Shown piece after piece: positions 16,888-25,286 of a DNA stretch of 64,000 nt. Every line of letters begins with the position of its first letter. Position 1 is the first letter of the stretch. Below the pieces are notes generated by a model. The model was not told the DNA's origin. It searched no databases and saw nothing but the letters and a program-made list of their open reading frames with translations. Made by a program: the position numbers and the translations under genes. This DNA is from Candidatus Thorarchaeota archaeon (lineage in GTDB: Archaea; Asgardarchaeota; Thorarchaeia; Thorarchaeales; Thorarchaeaceae): positions 132,984-196,983 of the forward strand of contig DXJO01000006.1 in the NCBI GenBank assembly GCA_019057475.1, given 5' to 3'.

Positions 16888-18069
16888 TTGCCTGGTGAAA
16901 TTAGGATTAACACGGAAGAATCTGGTGAGAGTACTTCCACGCTAGTCTTCGGGGCCGCGTCATTTCTCAATGATATGGGGTCAGACCTGATTGCACCGAT
17001 TTGGCCTACATACTTAAGAAATCATCTTTTTCTCAGTTTCTTTCAGCTGGGACTAATCGATGGTTTGGCGATAACCATTACAGCGCTATCTAAAATCGGA
17101 GCTGGATACGCCTCTGATAGGATTGGAAGAAGAAAGCCATTCATTACGCTTGGTTATTTCATGTCAATGGTTGGGCGCCTCGGATTCATCATTGCAATTG
17201 GCTTCTATCATATTCTCTTTTGGAAGTCAATGGACCGCCTTGGTAAGATGCGCAGTGCGCCACGCGATGCGATTGTTGCCGCAGTGACAACCGAGGAAAA
17301 AAGAGGGAGGGCGTTTGGTTTGCTACGGGCACTTGACTCCGCAGGAGCTGTTGTTGGCGCAGTTATCTCTTACTTGCTGTTCACATCCATAGGTTACTTC
17401 GGCATATTCCTGCTGGCGGCCATTCCTGGTGCAGGATCGGTCATCATTATCGCAGCTCTCGTAAAAGAAAAGAGAGGCAAGGATGTGTTCAAGGGTGTCA
17501 ATTTCAGAGGGCTGGATAGAAATCTCAATCTCTTTTTCTTATCTTCTGCATTATTCGCGTTAGCCACATTCAGCTACTCATTTCTCATGTTATTTTCAAG
17601 CGGATTTGGCTATGCCGATGGGCAGTTACCTTTGCTCTACATTCTGTTTACGGTTGTATATGCTACAGCTGCATACCCCTTTGGACGAGCTTCCGATCGG
17701 ATAGGAAGAAAACCGATTCTCATTGTAGCTTTTGCTCTGCTGATTCTCACTGCCGCGTGGGCGTTCCTGGTTCGTGATTGGGTTACAGTGATTCCTCTAT
17801 TCATTTTATTTGGACTTTCGACTGCTGCACTTGATCCAGTGCAGACCACATTGGTAGTCGACCTTGTGGAAGAAGAAAGTAGAGCAAGCATTCTCGGAGC
17901 TTTTCAAATGGTGATTGGTCTGTGTGCTCTGCCAGCTGGAATGATTATGGGCTATCTCTGGGAAACGATTGGAGCACTCATGGTCTTTCAGTACTCAATG
18001 GCTCTCGCTGGAGCGGCGACTATGATTCTTCTAACGATACGTGTGAAGGACTTCAATGTGGTTGCTTAA
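16888..18069 (+). CDS. MFS transporter (TTG start with strong Shine-Dalgarno)
   Basis: A 393-residue major facilitator superfamily carrier with about 11-12 membrane helices. The MFS signature between helices 2 and 3 is GYASDRIGRRKPFI, and its second-half equivalent is GRASDRIGRKPILI. GGGAGG at 16873-16878 lies 9 nt before the TTG at 16888, which decides an otherwise non-ATG start. It resembles the group of archaeal MFS carriers that begin with FLNDMGSDLIAPIWP. Substrate unknown. The 3' end is only 2 bp from the convergent DUF106 gene. Confidence 0.88.
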   Translation: MPGEIRINTEESGESTSTLVFGAASFLNDMGSDLIAPIWPTYLRNHLFLSFFQLGLIDGLAITITALSKIGAGYASDRIGRRKPFITLGYFMSMVGRLGFIIAIGFYHILFWKSMDRLGKMRSAPRDAIVAAVTTEEKRGRAFGLLRALDSAGAVVGAVISYLLFTSIGYFGIFLLAAIPGAGSVIIIAALVKEKRGKDVFKGVNFRGLDRNLNLFFLSSALFALATFSYSFLMLFSSGFGYADGQLPLLYILFTVVYATAAYPFGRASDRIGRKPILIVAFALLILTAAWAFLVRDWVTVIPLFILFGLSTAALDPVQTTLVVDLVEEESRASILGAFQMVIGLCALPAGMIMGYLWETIGALMVFQYSMALAGAATMILLTIRVKDFNVVA

Positions 18070-18071
18070 AC

Positions 18072-18605
18072 CTACATTGTCCCGACTCCAAGGAATTTCC
18101 GCAACATCATGCCAAGACTCATGCTCGTAAACATATACCAGTAAATGAAGTAAAGGCCGAAGCCACCTTGGACATTCGTTCCCATGAAGCCTTCAAGAAA
18201 CGTGATGTGAAATGGAAGTATGGCGGCTGGTGTAGCTCCAAAGAGAGTACTGAGAACACCGAAGACCGCAAATATTGGAATCAAGGTTATGCACATCGGC
18301 TTCATTTTAGAACTCATCATGCTACCTTGAAGTTTCATGATCCGCCCTTGGTCTGCCATGACTTCCTCAAGAAGCTCTTGATTCATTGTATTTCTTGCTT
18401 CGTTGAATCTCGTCTGCCACGCCTTTATCTCTTCCATGTCTGCGTTTGCTTGCTCTACATCAGTAAATTTCTTGGTAGCCCATGTTGTGAATAGTGCCAC
18501 TAGTACACTGACGATAGCAACAAACGGTGCAGATAGCGGCATTGACCCTACGGGTGTGAGCAGTGCCGCAATAGACTGGAGGAAATTGGCCAAGATGTCT
18601 TGCAT
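18072..18605 (-). CDS. DUF106 membrane protein (archaeal Oxa1/EMC3-like insertase)
   Basis: A 177-residue membrane protein of the DUF106 family, the archaeal branch of the Oxa1 superfamily that includes EMC3, GET1 and TMCO1. Layout: an N-terminal helix (residues 28-45), a charged coiled-coil hairpin (KKFTDVEQANADMEEIKAWQ and onwards to residue 97), then KMKPMCITLIPIFAVFGVL and a third helix GLYFIYWYMFTSMSLGMMLR. This three-helix plus cytosolic coiled-coil plan is diagnostic. It would insert proteins with weakly hydrophobic or tail-anchored segments into the membrane. That is notable because the same window has two Get3/ArsA-like ATPases near 61 kb. Monocistronic. Confidence 0.85.
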   Translation of the reverse strand: MQDILANFLQSIAALLTPVGSMPLSAPFVAIVSVLVALFTTWATKKFTDVEQANADMEEIKAWQTRFNEARNTMNQELLEEVMADQGRIMKLQGSMMSSKMKPMCITLIPIFAVFGVLSTLFGATPAAILPFHITFLEGFMGTNVQGGFGLYFIYWYMFTSMSLGMMLRKFLGVGTM

Positions 18606-18643
18606 TTCTTCACTTCCAAGAATATGAACTTCGCACCTGCTTG

Positions 18644-18652
18644 CATTTTAAG
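18644..18652 (-). promoter_or_regulatory. TATA-like box for the DUF106 gene
   Basis: On the minus strand this reads CTTAAAATG, about 40 bp upstream of the ATG at 18605. It places the predicted transcription start near 18620 with a short leader. Confidence 0.35.
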
Positions 18653-18756
18653 CATTATCCTCTGTGGACCACTTGATGCGGTCATCCCGTTAAGAGTTGA
18701 AATGCATCCGAAAGCTTGTCCTAACCGCTAGGTTGAGATTTGCAGGTCACCACACC

Positions 18757-20010
18757 TTATGCATCGTTTCTGGAAATTATCTCATCTAGTCGAATATGGA
18801 TGTCATCAAGCACTTGGCAAGAACCCGTGTCTAGAAACTCCTCTACAGTATTCAGTAATTGAGAATCGACCATCAGTTGCTCAGCCAGCGTCCCTTCTTC
18901 TCTCATCTTGCTAAGGTCGTCAATACCCTTCTCAATTCTAAGAGCCAGTTCGCGATATGGTGTTGACTTGGTCCAACTCATTCCAAGGAGATACGTTTGA
19001 CGAAAGATAATGTCAAGCAGAGTTCCAAGGACCCTGTTATTCGCCTCAGGTTCATTTGTCAGCCTGTGTCGAATCGTCCTGTCACTGATTCCCACATCCC
19101 TGCAAATCTCGTAACCCCGGAGCATTATATTGACCGGGAGCTCCTTGTAGTCAGCATGCCCGTACGGGTGGTTCTTTCTGAATATACGTTCCAGTAGTTC
19201 CAACTTCTCAGGAAATCTCTTTTTGACCACATTCAGAAAATGCACTTTTTGACGACCAGGTTTGAGCGTCATGCCGCCCCAAAGAATGAACTGAGCACCA
19301 GCATGTTTTGCCTCCTTTGCGAGACCTCTCATGTTTTCATAGGTATCCCCAATACCTGGAATGATCGGGGTTGCCATAACTCCGCCGAAGAAACCTTCTT
19401 TTCTGATTCTTTTCAGTGCCTTGTATCTCATTGAAGTAGTCGAGGCTCTTGGTTCGAAGATTCTCTGAACCTTATCATCTACGAGTGTAATCGTGAACAG
19501 TACATCAGCAAAGGCGACCTCATGAATCCTCTTGAGCAAGTCAAGGTCTCTAAGGACAAGGTCTGACTTCGTCAATACGAAAACAGGCATCTCGAAATCA
19601 AGCAGCGTTTCGAGAACTTGGCGAGTTATCTCATGTTCCTTTTCCGCTGGTTGATAGCCGTCAGAAACACCCCCGCAGACTCCTATTACCTGCTTCCGTG
19701 GGGACTTCATGGCCAGTCTCTTTGCATCCTCTTCATCCAAAAAGGACCAGAGGGTTTCCGTTTCGAGTTCGCTCCCCGAAGTGAATCCGTCCTTCTTGAG
19801 TTCTCTTCGAAGGATCTGAGCAGCATTCTCCTTGATCCTTATGTGCGTGAGAAAGTTGTCCACATGGTAGTTCTCTGACATGCCATCACAGTAGACGAAT
19901 CCATGCTCACACCCGCGGTAGGCGTTCATTGACCGATTGATGTGAAACCATCCATCAGCTGTGATGGGTTTTGAGAGGAGGGACTTGGCTTTGATTCGCT
20001 CATACCTCAT
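18757..20010 (-). CDS. Spore-photoproduct-lyase-like radical SAM protein with a missing cluster Cys
   Basis: A 417-residue radical SAM protein of the SplB-like branch. The N-terminal segment YRGCEHGFVYCDG (residues 31-43) aligns to the family motif 'YRGCEHGCIYCxA', in which CxxxCxxC holds the 4Fe-4S cluster. Here Cys34 and Cys41 are kept, but the middle Cys is Phe38, encoded TTC at minus-strand 19899-19897, one base from TGC. The remainder is normal: VIGVCGGVSDGYQPAEKE, PVFVLTKSDLVLRD, ATPIIPGIGDTYENM and FILWGGMTLKPGRQK. Either the cluster is differently ligated, the enzyme is inactive, or a substitution or consensus error is present. It is monocistronic. Confidence 0.85.
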   Translation of the reverse strand: MRYERIKAKSLLSKPITADGWFHINRSMNAYRGCEHGFVYCDGMSENYHVDNFLTHIRIKENAAQILRRELKKDGFTSGSELETETLWSFLDEEDAKRLAMKSPRKQVIGVCGGVSDGYQPAEKEHEITRQVLETLLDFEMPVFVLTKSDLVLRDLDLLKRIHEVAFADVLFTITLVDDKVQRIFEPRASTTSMRYKALKRIRKEGFFGGVMATPIIPGIGDTYENMRGLAKEAKHAGAQFILWGGMTLKPGRQKVHFLNVVKKRFPEKLELLERIFRKNHPYGHADYKELPVNIMLRGYEICRDVGISDRTIRHRLTNEPEANNRVLGTLLDIIFRQTYLLGMSWTKSTPYRELALRIEKGIDDLSKMREEGTLAEQLMVDSQLLNTVEEFLDTGSCQVLDDIHIRLDEIISRNDA

Positions 20011-20172
20011 TGAGAGAACGCTCGTTGATTATTTATGAATGGGACATATTGGGCCGCCAGCCATATGATTCTGTTGGAACAAAATTTCTTCAGGAAGTTA
20101 TGATTACTTGTCAGGTTAATTCCTAGGTGGTTCAATGTGTACCAATTAGCGGCAGTCATGCATCATGCAGTA

Positions 20173-20616
20173 TTACTGTGAAAATAGGTCCAAGACAATC
20201 CTTACAGCCGTGGCCACGAACTCAGAACACTGATCACTGAATACTCCTCTTTCACGGGCCGCTTTCCTAGCTTCTGGGTCTTTCATATCAACGCCAATGA
20301 GTTCGTAGCATTGAGTTGTTTTGAATTTCTCCTTGAGCCGTTCAATCAGTATGCTTGAAATCTTGTACGTGCGCTCCTTGCTCTGTACAACATCTTTGCT
20401 ACGCAATCCATTCAAGACTCCGATTGCCATGATTGCACCAGAAACAGCGCCGCAGGTCTTTCCTTCTCCCGCTATCCCGCCTCCAAATCCGGAGCTCGAT
20501 GACATTGCTTCATCAAAGAAGACGCCTTTCTCTTCAAGAACGGCTTTCAAGACAGATTGTGCACAGTTGTACCCTGAAGCGAGATACTCGCGGGAGTTCA
20601 TTCCTGCATCAGTCAT
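20173..20616 (-). CDS. C_GCAxxG_C_C family cysteine-rich protein
   Basis: A 147-residue protein of the C_GCAxxG_C_C family. The conserved cysteines appear as YNCAQSVL, then GEGKTCGAVSGAIMAIG, then TTQCYELIG and SDQCSEFVA. The FGGGIAGEGKTCGAVSGA segment gives the family its name. The family probably binds a redox metal or cluster and is often found near oxidoreductases in anaerobes, but the function is undetermined. It is transcribed divergently from the MFS gene at 20777. Confidence 0.88.
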   Translation of the reverse strand: MTDAGMNSREYLASGYNCAQSVLKAVLEEKGVFFDEAMSSSSGFGGGIAGEGKTCGAVSGAIMAIGVLNGLRSKDVVQSKERTYKISSILIERLKEKFKTTQCYELIGVDMKDPEARKAARERGVFSDQCSEFVATAVRIVLDLFSQ

Positions 20617-20776
20617 TCTGAGAACCTCTTGGAACGTGATTGATTATGAGCGTGCCTGACCTGCACAGAGTAAATAGATTATGGAATAACTCCTTCAGTG
20701 GATTCTCCTTGATTCTCCGTCATCGACATCATCTTAAGACTGGCACGTTCGTAGCGAGGCACTGGAGATCCAGCCA

Positions 20777-22030
20777 ATGCCAGATGGTCACAAGGCAGAG
20801 TCATCAAATGAAGGTCATGGACGCACAATGTCATCATCCGGTTTTATGGGGCTCAATCGCAATCTTTGGAAGCTCGCAGCGGTCATGGGCGTAGTTCAAT
20901 TTTCAGTTGCGCTTTGGAAGTGGGAATTCAGTATCTTCCTCAGGACAATGGTCGATCCATGGCAGATGGGTCTGATCTTCTCTTTTGGCACACTTGCCAG
21001 TCTTGTGGCAGGCTTCGTATCGGGAACAGTTGCTGACCTCATTGGCAGAAAACGGTCTATGGCATTTGGCCTCATTCCAGTCGCTGTTGGCCTATTGGCT
21101 ATGTCATACCTCTCCTTCTGGCCATTCATCATCTTGCAGTTCGGTCTTGTCTGGTACGGTTTGAGCACCATCAGAGTTATTTCTCAAGCTATGCCGGCAG
21201 ACGAGATTGCAAAGGATGAGGGAAGGAATCCCGCGCGGAGATTCATGATGGTTTTGATGCCATTATGGTTTATGGATGGGTTGGGTCCTCTAATAGGAGC
21301 GTCTCTCCTCAATTCAGGATTCACTTCTTCAGATCTTCATCGCTTCGCAGCTGTCGGAGCTATTGCTGCTTTTTTCGTGGTGCTCCTTGTTGTAGAAGAA
21401 TCACTGGACGCGGATATCATGGAGAAGGCGAGAGCTGGAGCGATAATCTCATTTCGACAGCTTGGAGGGGGCTTTTGGAAGCTTGTTGTGGGGATGGTCG
21501 GTTTCTACTTCTTCTTCGCCTCTGCAATCTCGTATTTGGGAAACCTTAGTGTTGAAGAATGGGGGGTTAGCACGGTCACGTACGGTTATGCATGGAGCGC
21601 ATTTTCATTCACTAGTTTCGTGCTCATATACGTAGTCAGCGGTCTAGCGGATAGGAATCTAAAAGGAGCTCTTCTACTCTCAATGGTTGGAAATGGCTTA
21701 GTCTATATAGCGTTTGGTTTCTGGAGCGGCGCCTCGGGGCTGTACCTCCTGAATATCCTTTGGGCTGTACCCTTCATTGTCTGGCTTGGCACCGAGAGGA
21801 GCCTGATAACAGCAAACGTTCCAGAAGAGGCCAAAGGGCGAGCATTAGGTACATATCATTTCCTGATGAGCTCAACAGCAATGGTTTCCGCTCTCTTTGG
21901 AGCATTACTCTGGGAAGTTACAGGCAGTCTAAGAACGGTGTGGATTATCGCGGGCGTTGGAATGCTTTGTACAGTTCTGTTATTGGTTCCCATACTTCGC
22001 TCGGTTGAAACTGGAAATCCCCAGAATTGA
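20777..22030 (+). CDS. MFS transporter
   Basis: A 417-residue MFS carrier with about 12 membrane helices. The cytosolic loop between helices 2 and 3 reads GTVADLIGRKRSMAFG, the standard MFS signature. The second half is weaker (VSGLADRNLKGALLLS), as is common. Two starts are possible: ATG 20777, which adds a hydrophilic leader, or ATG 20828 (MSSSGFMGLNRN), closer to the first helix. GGAG at 20763-20766 favours the former. Substrate unknown. Confidence 0.86.
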   Translation: MPDGHKAESSNEGHGRTMSSSGFMGLNRNLWKLAAVMGVVQFSVALWKWEFSIFLRTMVDPWQMGLIFSFGTLASLVAGFVSGTVADLIGRKRSMAFGLIPVAVGLLAMSYLSFWPFIILQFGLVWYGLSTIRVISQAMPADEIAKDEGRNPARRFMMVLMPLWFMDGLGPLIGASLLNSGFTSSDLHRFAAVGAIAAFFVVLLVVEESLDADIMEKARAGAIISFRQLGGGFWKLVVGMVGFYFFFASAISYLGNLSVEEWGVSTVTYGYAWSAFSFTSFVLIYVVSGLADRNLKGALLLSMVGNGLVYIAFGFWSGASGLYLLNILWAVPFIVWLGTERSLITANVPEEAKGRALGTYHFLMSSTAMVSALFGALLWEVTGSLRTVWIIAGVGMLCTVLLLVPILRSVETGNPQN

Positions 22031-22207
22031 CTAGGTCCGCAGCTTTCTCTTCAGAGATATATACAAACTTACATTCCTCCTCTCCAGCTATACATGATTT
22101 TAGGAGTTGAATTTGGACTGGTTTCTGGCATAATGTTATTCACCGTTTCTAGTACTGTCGTTCATCAAAACATTTAATAAAACTGGTTGTGAAAGATTTA
22201 GTGTGGG

Positions 22208-23602
22208 TTGCTCGTGAGTGGGAAAAATCCAAAGAAAACGAAAGATCTTCTGGCTTCATCAGGCGCGGGCATAGCAGAAGTCCTTAGTAGCTTCGCCAAT
22301 GAAAAGCGTCTGCAACTGTTTGCTATGATGATAGATGGTCCAACAGGATTTGAGGAACTGCAGAATGCGTCAGGTTTGAGCAAGACTGCATTGGCCAATC
22401 ATCTGAAACGACTGCTCAGGACGGGTGTTGTGCGAAGGCTCGAACGAGGCACATATGCTCTCTCTGAAGATGGCCTGAATCTCTTGAGCGCAATAGGATC
22501 TGCATACTCTGTGACTCAAAGAAGGCGTCGAGATGAAGCGTCAAGAACTGCAAGGCTGTACTCGCGTGATCCAACCCTAAAGGAAGAAGGAGAAATGGAC
22601 GAATTTGAAGTTAAAAACAAGGCTAAATGGGAACCCGCATGGACATCGTACGTGGGTACTGTATCTGGGATACTCAAGTCGCTCGGCGTCAAGGCTGAGA
22701 TGCCAGATGTTGGAGGTTACACAGGCTACGCGTTCTTGGTGAATGTGGCCAAGAGTGCGACATGTCCTTCGGCTCCAACCTGTCATACTGCATTCGGGAT
22801 GTTCGCAAAGGCTGTGGAGATGAGCTTCGGTTGGAAGATTGGATTCAATTGGGACAAAGAGGGGGGAAGTTATCCTAGTGACGAATCCCCAACGCTTGAT
22901 GATCTGAAACGGGCAAAAGCTTACTTTGAGTTGATGAAAGGCACACTGGCACGTACGAACAGACCAATAGGTCTCTGGGGGCTCGTTGTGCCAGAGTACT
23001 TCATTATGAATGGATACAAGGGAGACTACTATCTAGCCAGCACAATGAGAGAATGCCACAATGAGCCTGAGACGCCATTGAAGTATGACTCGCTACATGC
23101 CCCGGGAGGATTCTCTGAGATTGTATTCGAAAAAGAAACCAAGCCTCTTGAGCTAGATCGTCGGGACAAACAGGCTCTCCAGCGCGCCGTACGTGTGGCT
23201 GAAGGAAAATACGTTGAAGATGGCTATGTTCAGGGACCGAAAGCGTTTGATACGTGGGCACTGCAACTCAAGGAAGGACAGGAGAATGTTCTACTATATC
23301 ACGGCAACTCGTACGTTGGTGCCTGTATGCACGAGGGAATGGAATGGGCCACTCAGTTCCTGAAGGGCTTGTCACAGCGATACAAGAAACAACCTCAAGG
23401 AGAATTCCTGAATAGCGCCAGCAAAGAATATAGCAAAGCGGCAGCAAGCATGAAGGAATTTACAGAGCTGTTTCCATTTGGTTTCCAGGGGGACCTTCCA
23501 GAAGCGAAGCGGAAGAAGGGAGCCAAACTGCTAGAGAGCACAAAGCCTCATGTGGAGTCTGCTTTGGTCCACATGAAAAAGGCTCATAAGAATTGGACTT
23601 AA
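22208..23602 (+). CDS. ArsR-type winged helix fused to a large uncharacterised domain
   Basis: A 464-residue protein. Residues 20-100 form an ArsR-like winged helix (VLSSFANEKRLQLFAMMIDG, then LSKTALANHLKRLLRTGVVR). Residues 130-460 form a second domain with YVGTVSGILKSLGVK, GGYTGYAFLVNVAKSATCPS, HEGMEWATQFLKGLSQRYK and a helical C-terminus. This recalls the BtrH-like (butirosin H N-terminal) cysteine-peptidase-like fold, but the likeness is weak. DNA binding coupled to a ligand-sensing or catalytic domain is the natural reading. The start is TTG 22208 or GTG 22214. A T/A-rich box (TTTAATAAAA, 22171-22180) lies about 30 bp upstream, so the leader is almost absent. Confidence 0.78.
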   Translation: MLVSGKNPKKTKDLLASSGAGIAEVLSSFANEKRLQLFAMMIDGPTGFEELQNASGLSKTALANHLKRLLRTGVVRRLERGTYALSEDGLNLLSAIGSAYSVTQRRRRDEASRTARLYSRDPTLKEEGEMDEFEVKNKAKWEPAWTSYVGTVSGILKSLGVKAEMPDVGGYTGYAFLVNVAKSATCPSAPTCHTAFGMFAKAVEMSFGWKIGFNWDKEGGSYPSDESPTLDDLKRAKAYFELMKGTLARTNRPIGLWGLVVPEYFIMNGYKGDYYLASTMRECHNEPETPLKYDSLHAPGGFSEIVFEKETKPLELDRRDKQALQRAVRVAEGKYVEDGYVQGPKAFDTWALQLKEGQENVLLYHGNSYVGACMHEGMEWATQFLKGLSQRYKKQPQGEFLNSASKEYSKAAASMKEFTELFPFGFQGDLPEAKRKKGAKLLESTKPHVESALVHMKKAHKNWT

Positions 23603-23704
23603 TCTGCAGAACCTGGGAGAAGATGTGGCATAGGAAAAACCAAAGTCCTCTGCCAAGAAATGAATATCATCGCTCCATCCTCTCTTTCGAAAAGACAGAG
23701 TGGG

Positions 23705-23740
23705 TCGATGAAAACAAGAAGGGAGGGGGTTTCCCCCCTC
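23705..23740 (-). terminator. Terminator of the UMF1-type MFS gene
   Basis: On the minus strand, GAGGGGG pairs with CCCCCTC around a four-base loop, starting about 9 bp after the stop of the gene at 23749. It is followed by TCCCTTCTTGTTTTC, a T-rich tract. Confidence 0.6.
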
Positions 23741-23748
23741 ACATTGAC

Positions 23749-25092
23749 CTAGGCAGCTGATGCCAATTTATCCCCTACGTCGATCTGCGTTCCTCTCTTG
23801 ACCGGCTGCTTAACGCCCAACATAATCAGTGCCCCAAGCACGAAGAAGCTCGCAAGGGCTACCATGGCGTAAAGGTGCTGGTCAACGGGACCAAGGCCGG
23901 CGCCCGCGCCGAGTAATATGATGGTCGCGTAGAAGAATGGACCGAGAATTGCGGCAAACTTGCCAGTCAGAGCATAGAAGCCGTACATCTCGCTCTTCTT
24001 CTCCTCAGGGATGAATTGACCGTACATACTGCGTGCGGTGCTCTGAGATGAACCCATTCCCACGCCGGCAATCATGCCGACAATCCACCACACGATTTGT
24101 CCATATGGCACTCCGAAGAATGCAATAAGGAGCGCGATAATCCAGATGAATAGACTGATTATCAACGTCTTTTTCGTGCCGATCTTGTCGCCAATCCATC
24201 CAAAGATGAAGGCACCCGGTATCGCGGCCAGCTGGGTCACTGCGAAGAAGATCAATATATCTGTTATTGAGAATCCGTAAACAACCTGTCCGAAAATCGC
24301 TGCATAATAGATGACAGTTGTGATCGCATCAGAAAAGAGGAAGTATGCAACCAAGAAGCGAGGCACTCCCTCGTAGGTCCGTATTTCTTTTAGCGTTTTG
24401 CGGACCCTTGAAAACCCAATCGATATGCTGCTCGTGCCTTCTTCTCCAGGATATTGCTTGGGTGGCCTATTCTTCAGACCCATAATGGCAGGAAAACCAA
24501 AAATACCAAAGAAAAGAGCTCCGAAGAGAAAAGGTAGGGTCGGTTGGTCCGCAAGCATCAGCGTACTGATGAGGGCGATGACGATAGTAATCAATGCTCC
24601 TACATACCCCACAGCCCAGCCATTGCCGCCAATTCTTCCGATGTTTTCTTCGGTACTTATCTCTGGAAGCCATGCGTTATAAAACGGAAGAGCTCCCTGA
24701 AATCCAATATTTGCTATGACGAAAATAATCCACGCCCACACCCAGGCTGAAGGACCCAAAAATGTTACGGTCGCAAAGAAGAGCAACGCATTGAAGACGA
24801 CGCACAGGATTGTGTACGCGTAAACGAACTTCTTCTTGGACCCTGAATGGTCAGCAATTGCTCCAAGCACAGGTGATGATATGGCTATTATGAGCATCGT
24901 GACGCTTCCAGCGTATCCCCACCATGCCGTTCCTAGCGCTTCAGGTAAGCCGGCATCAACAAAAAGGCTTATGAAATACAGCGGAAATAGCGCAGTTACC
25001 ATCAGCACAGAGAAGCTGGTATTTGCAAAATCATACATGTACCATGACCAGCGTTCTTTCCGGTCAGTTGGTATTACTTTTTCAGTTTCCAT
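23749..25092 (-). CDS. UMF1/Atg22-like MFS transporter
   Basis: A 447-residue MFS carrier of the UMF1 (vacuole effluxer Atg22-like) family. The N-terminal WSWYMYDFANTSFSVLMVTA is highly characteristic of this group. The MFS loop is GAIADHSGSKKKFVYA, and the second half has FIFGWIGDKIGTKKTLI. STARSMYGQFIPEEKKSEMYGFYALTGK is another typical stretch. Related proteins export amino acids or other small metabolites; the substrate here is unknown. A hairpin plus T-rich tract follows the stop. Confidence 0.9.
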   Translation of the reverse strand: METEKVIPTDRKERWSWYMYDFANTSFSVLMVTALFPLYFISLFVDAGLPEALGTAWWGYAGSVTMLIIAISSPVLGAIADHSGSKKKFVYAYTILCVVFNALLFFATVTFLGPSAWVWAWIIFVIANIGFQGALPFYNAWLPEISTEENIGRIGGNGWAVGYVGALITIVIALISTLMLADQPTLPFLFGALFFGIFGFPAIMGLKNRPPKQYPGEEGTSSISIGFSRVRKTLKEIRTYEGVPRFLVAYFLFSDAITTVIYYAAIFGQVVYGFSITDILIFFAVTQLAAIPGAFIFGWIGDKIGTKKTLIISLFIWIIALLIAFFGVPYGQIVWWIVGMIAGVGMGSSQSTARSMYGQFIPEEKKSEMYGFYALTGKFAAILGPFFYATIILLGAGAGLGPVDQHLYAMVALASFFVLGALIMLGVKQPVKRGTQIDVGDKLASAA

Positions 25093-25286
25093 TCTCTACT
25101 CTCCTCAATTGAGGCTTTGAATACCTTCACCAGAGGGCACACCGGTATATATCAGTGCGGGATTAAGGACTCAGCCCGGCAGCTGGACCGCGGAACCCCC
25201 ATCGTTATACTCGTAATCGGGTTTAAGCAACAATTAAGAACGACCGATACGATACTCTGTGTTGCCAATTCGTGGGGATTTGCGCT

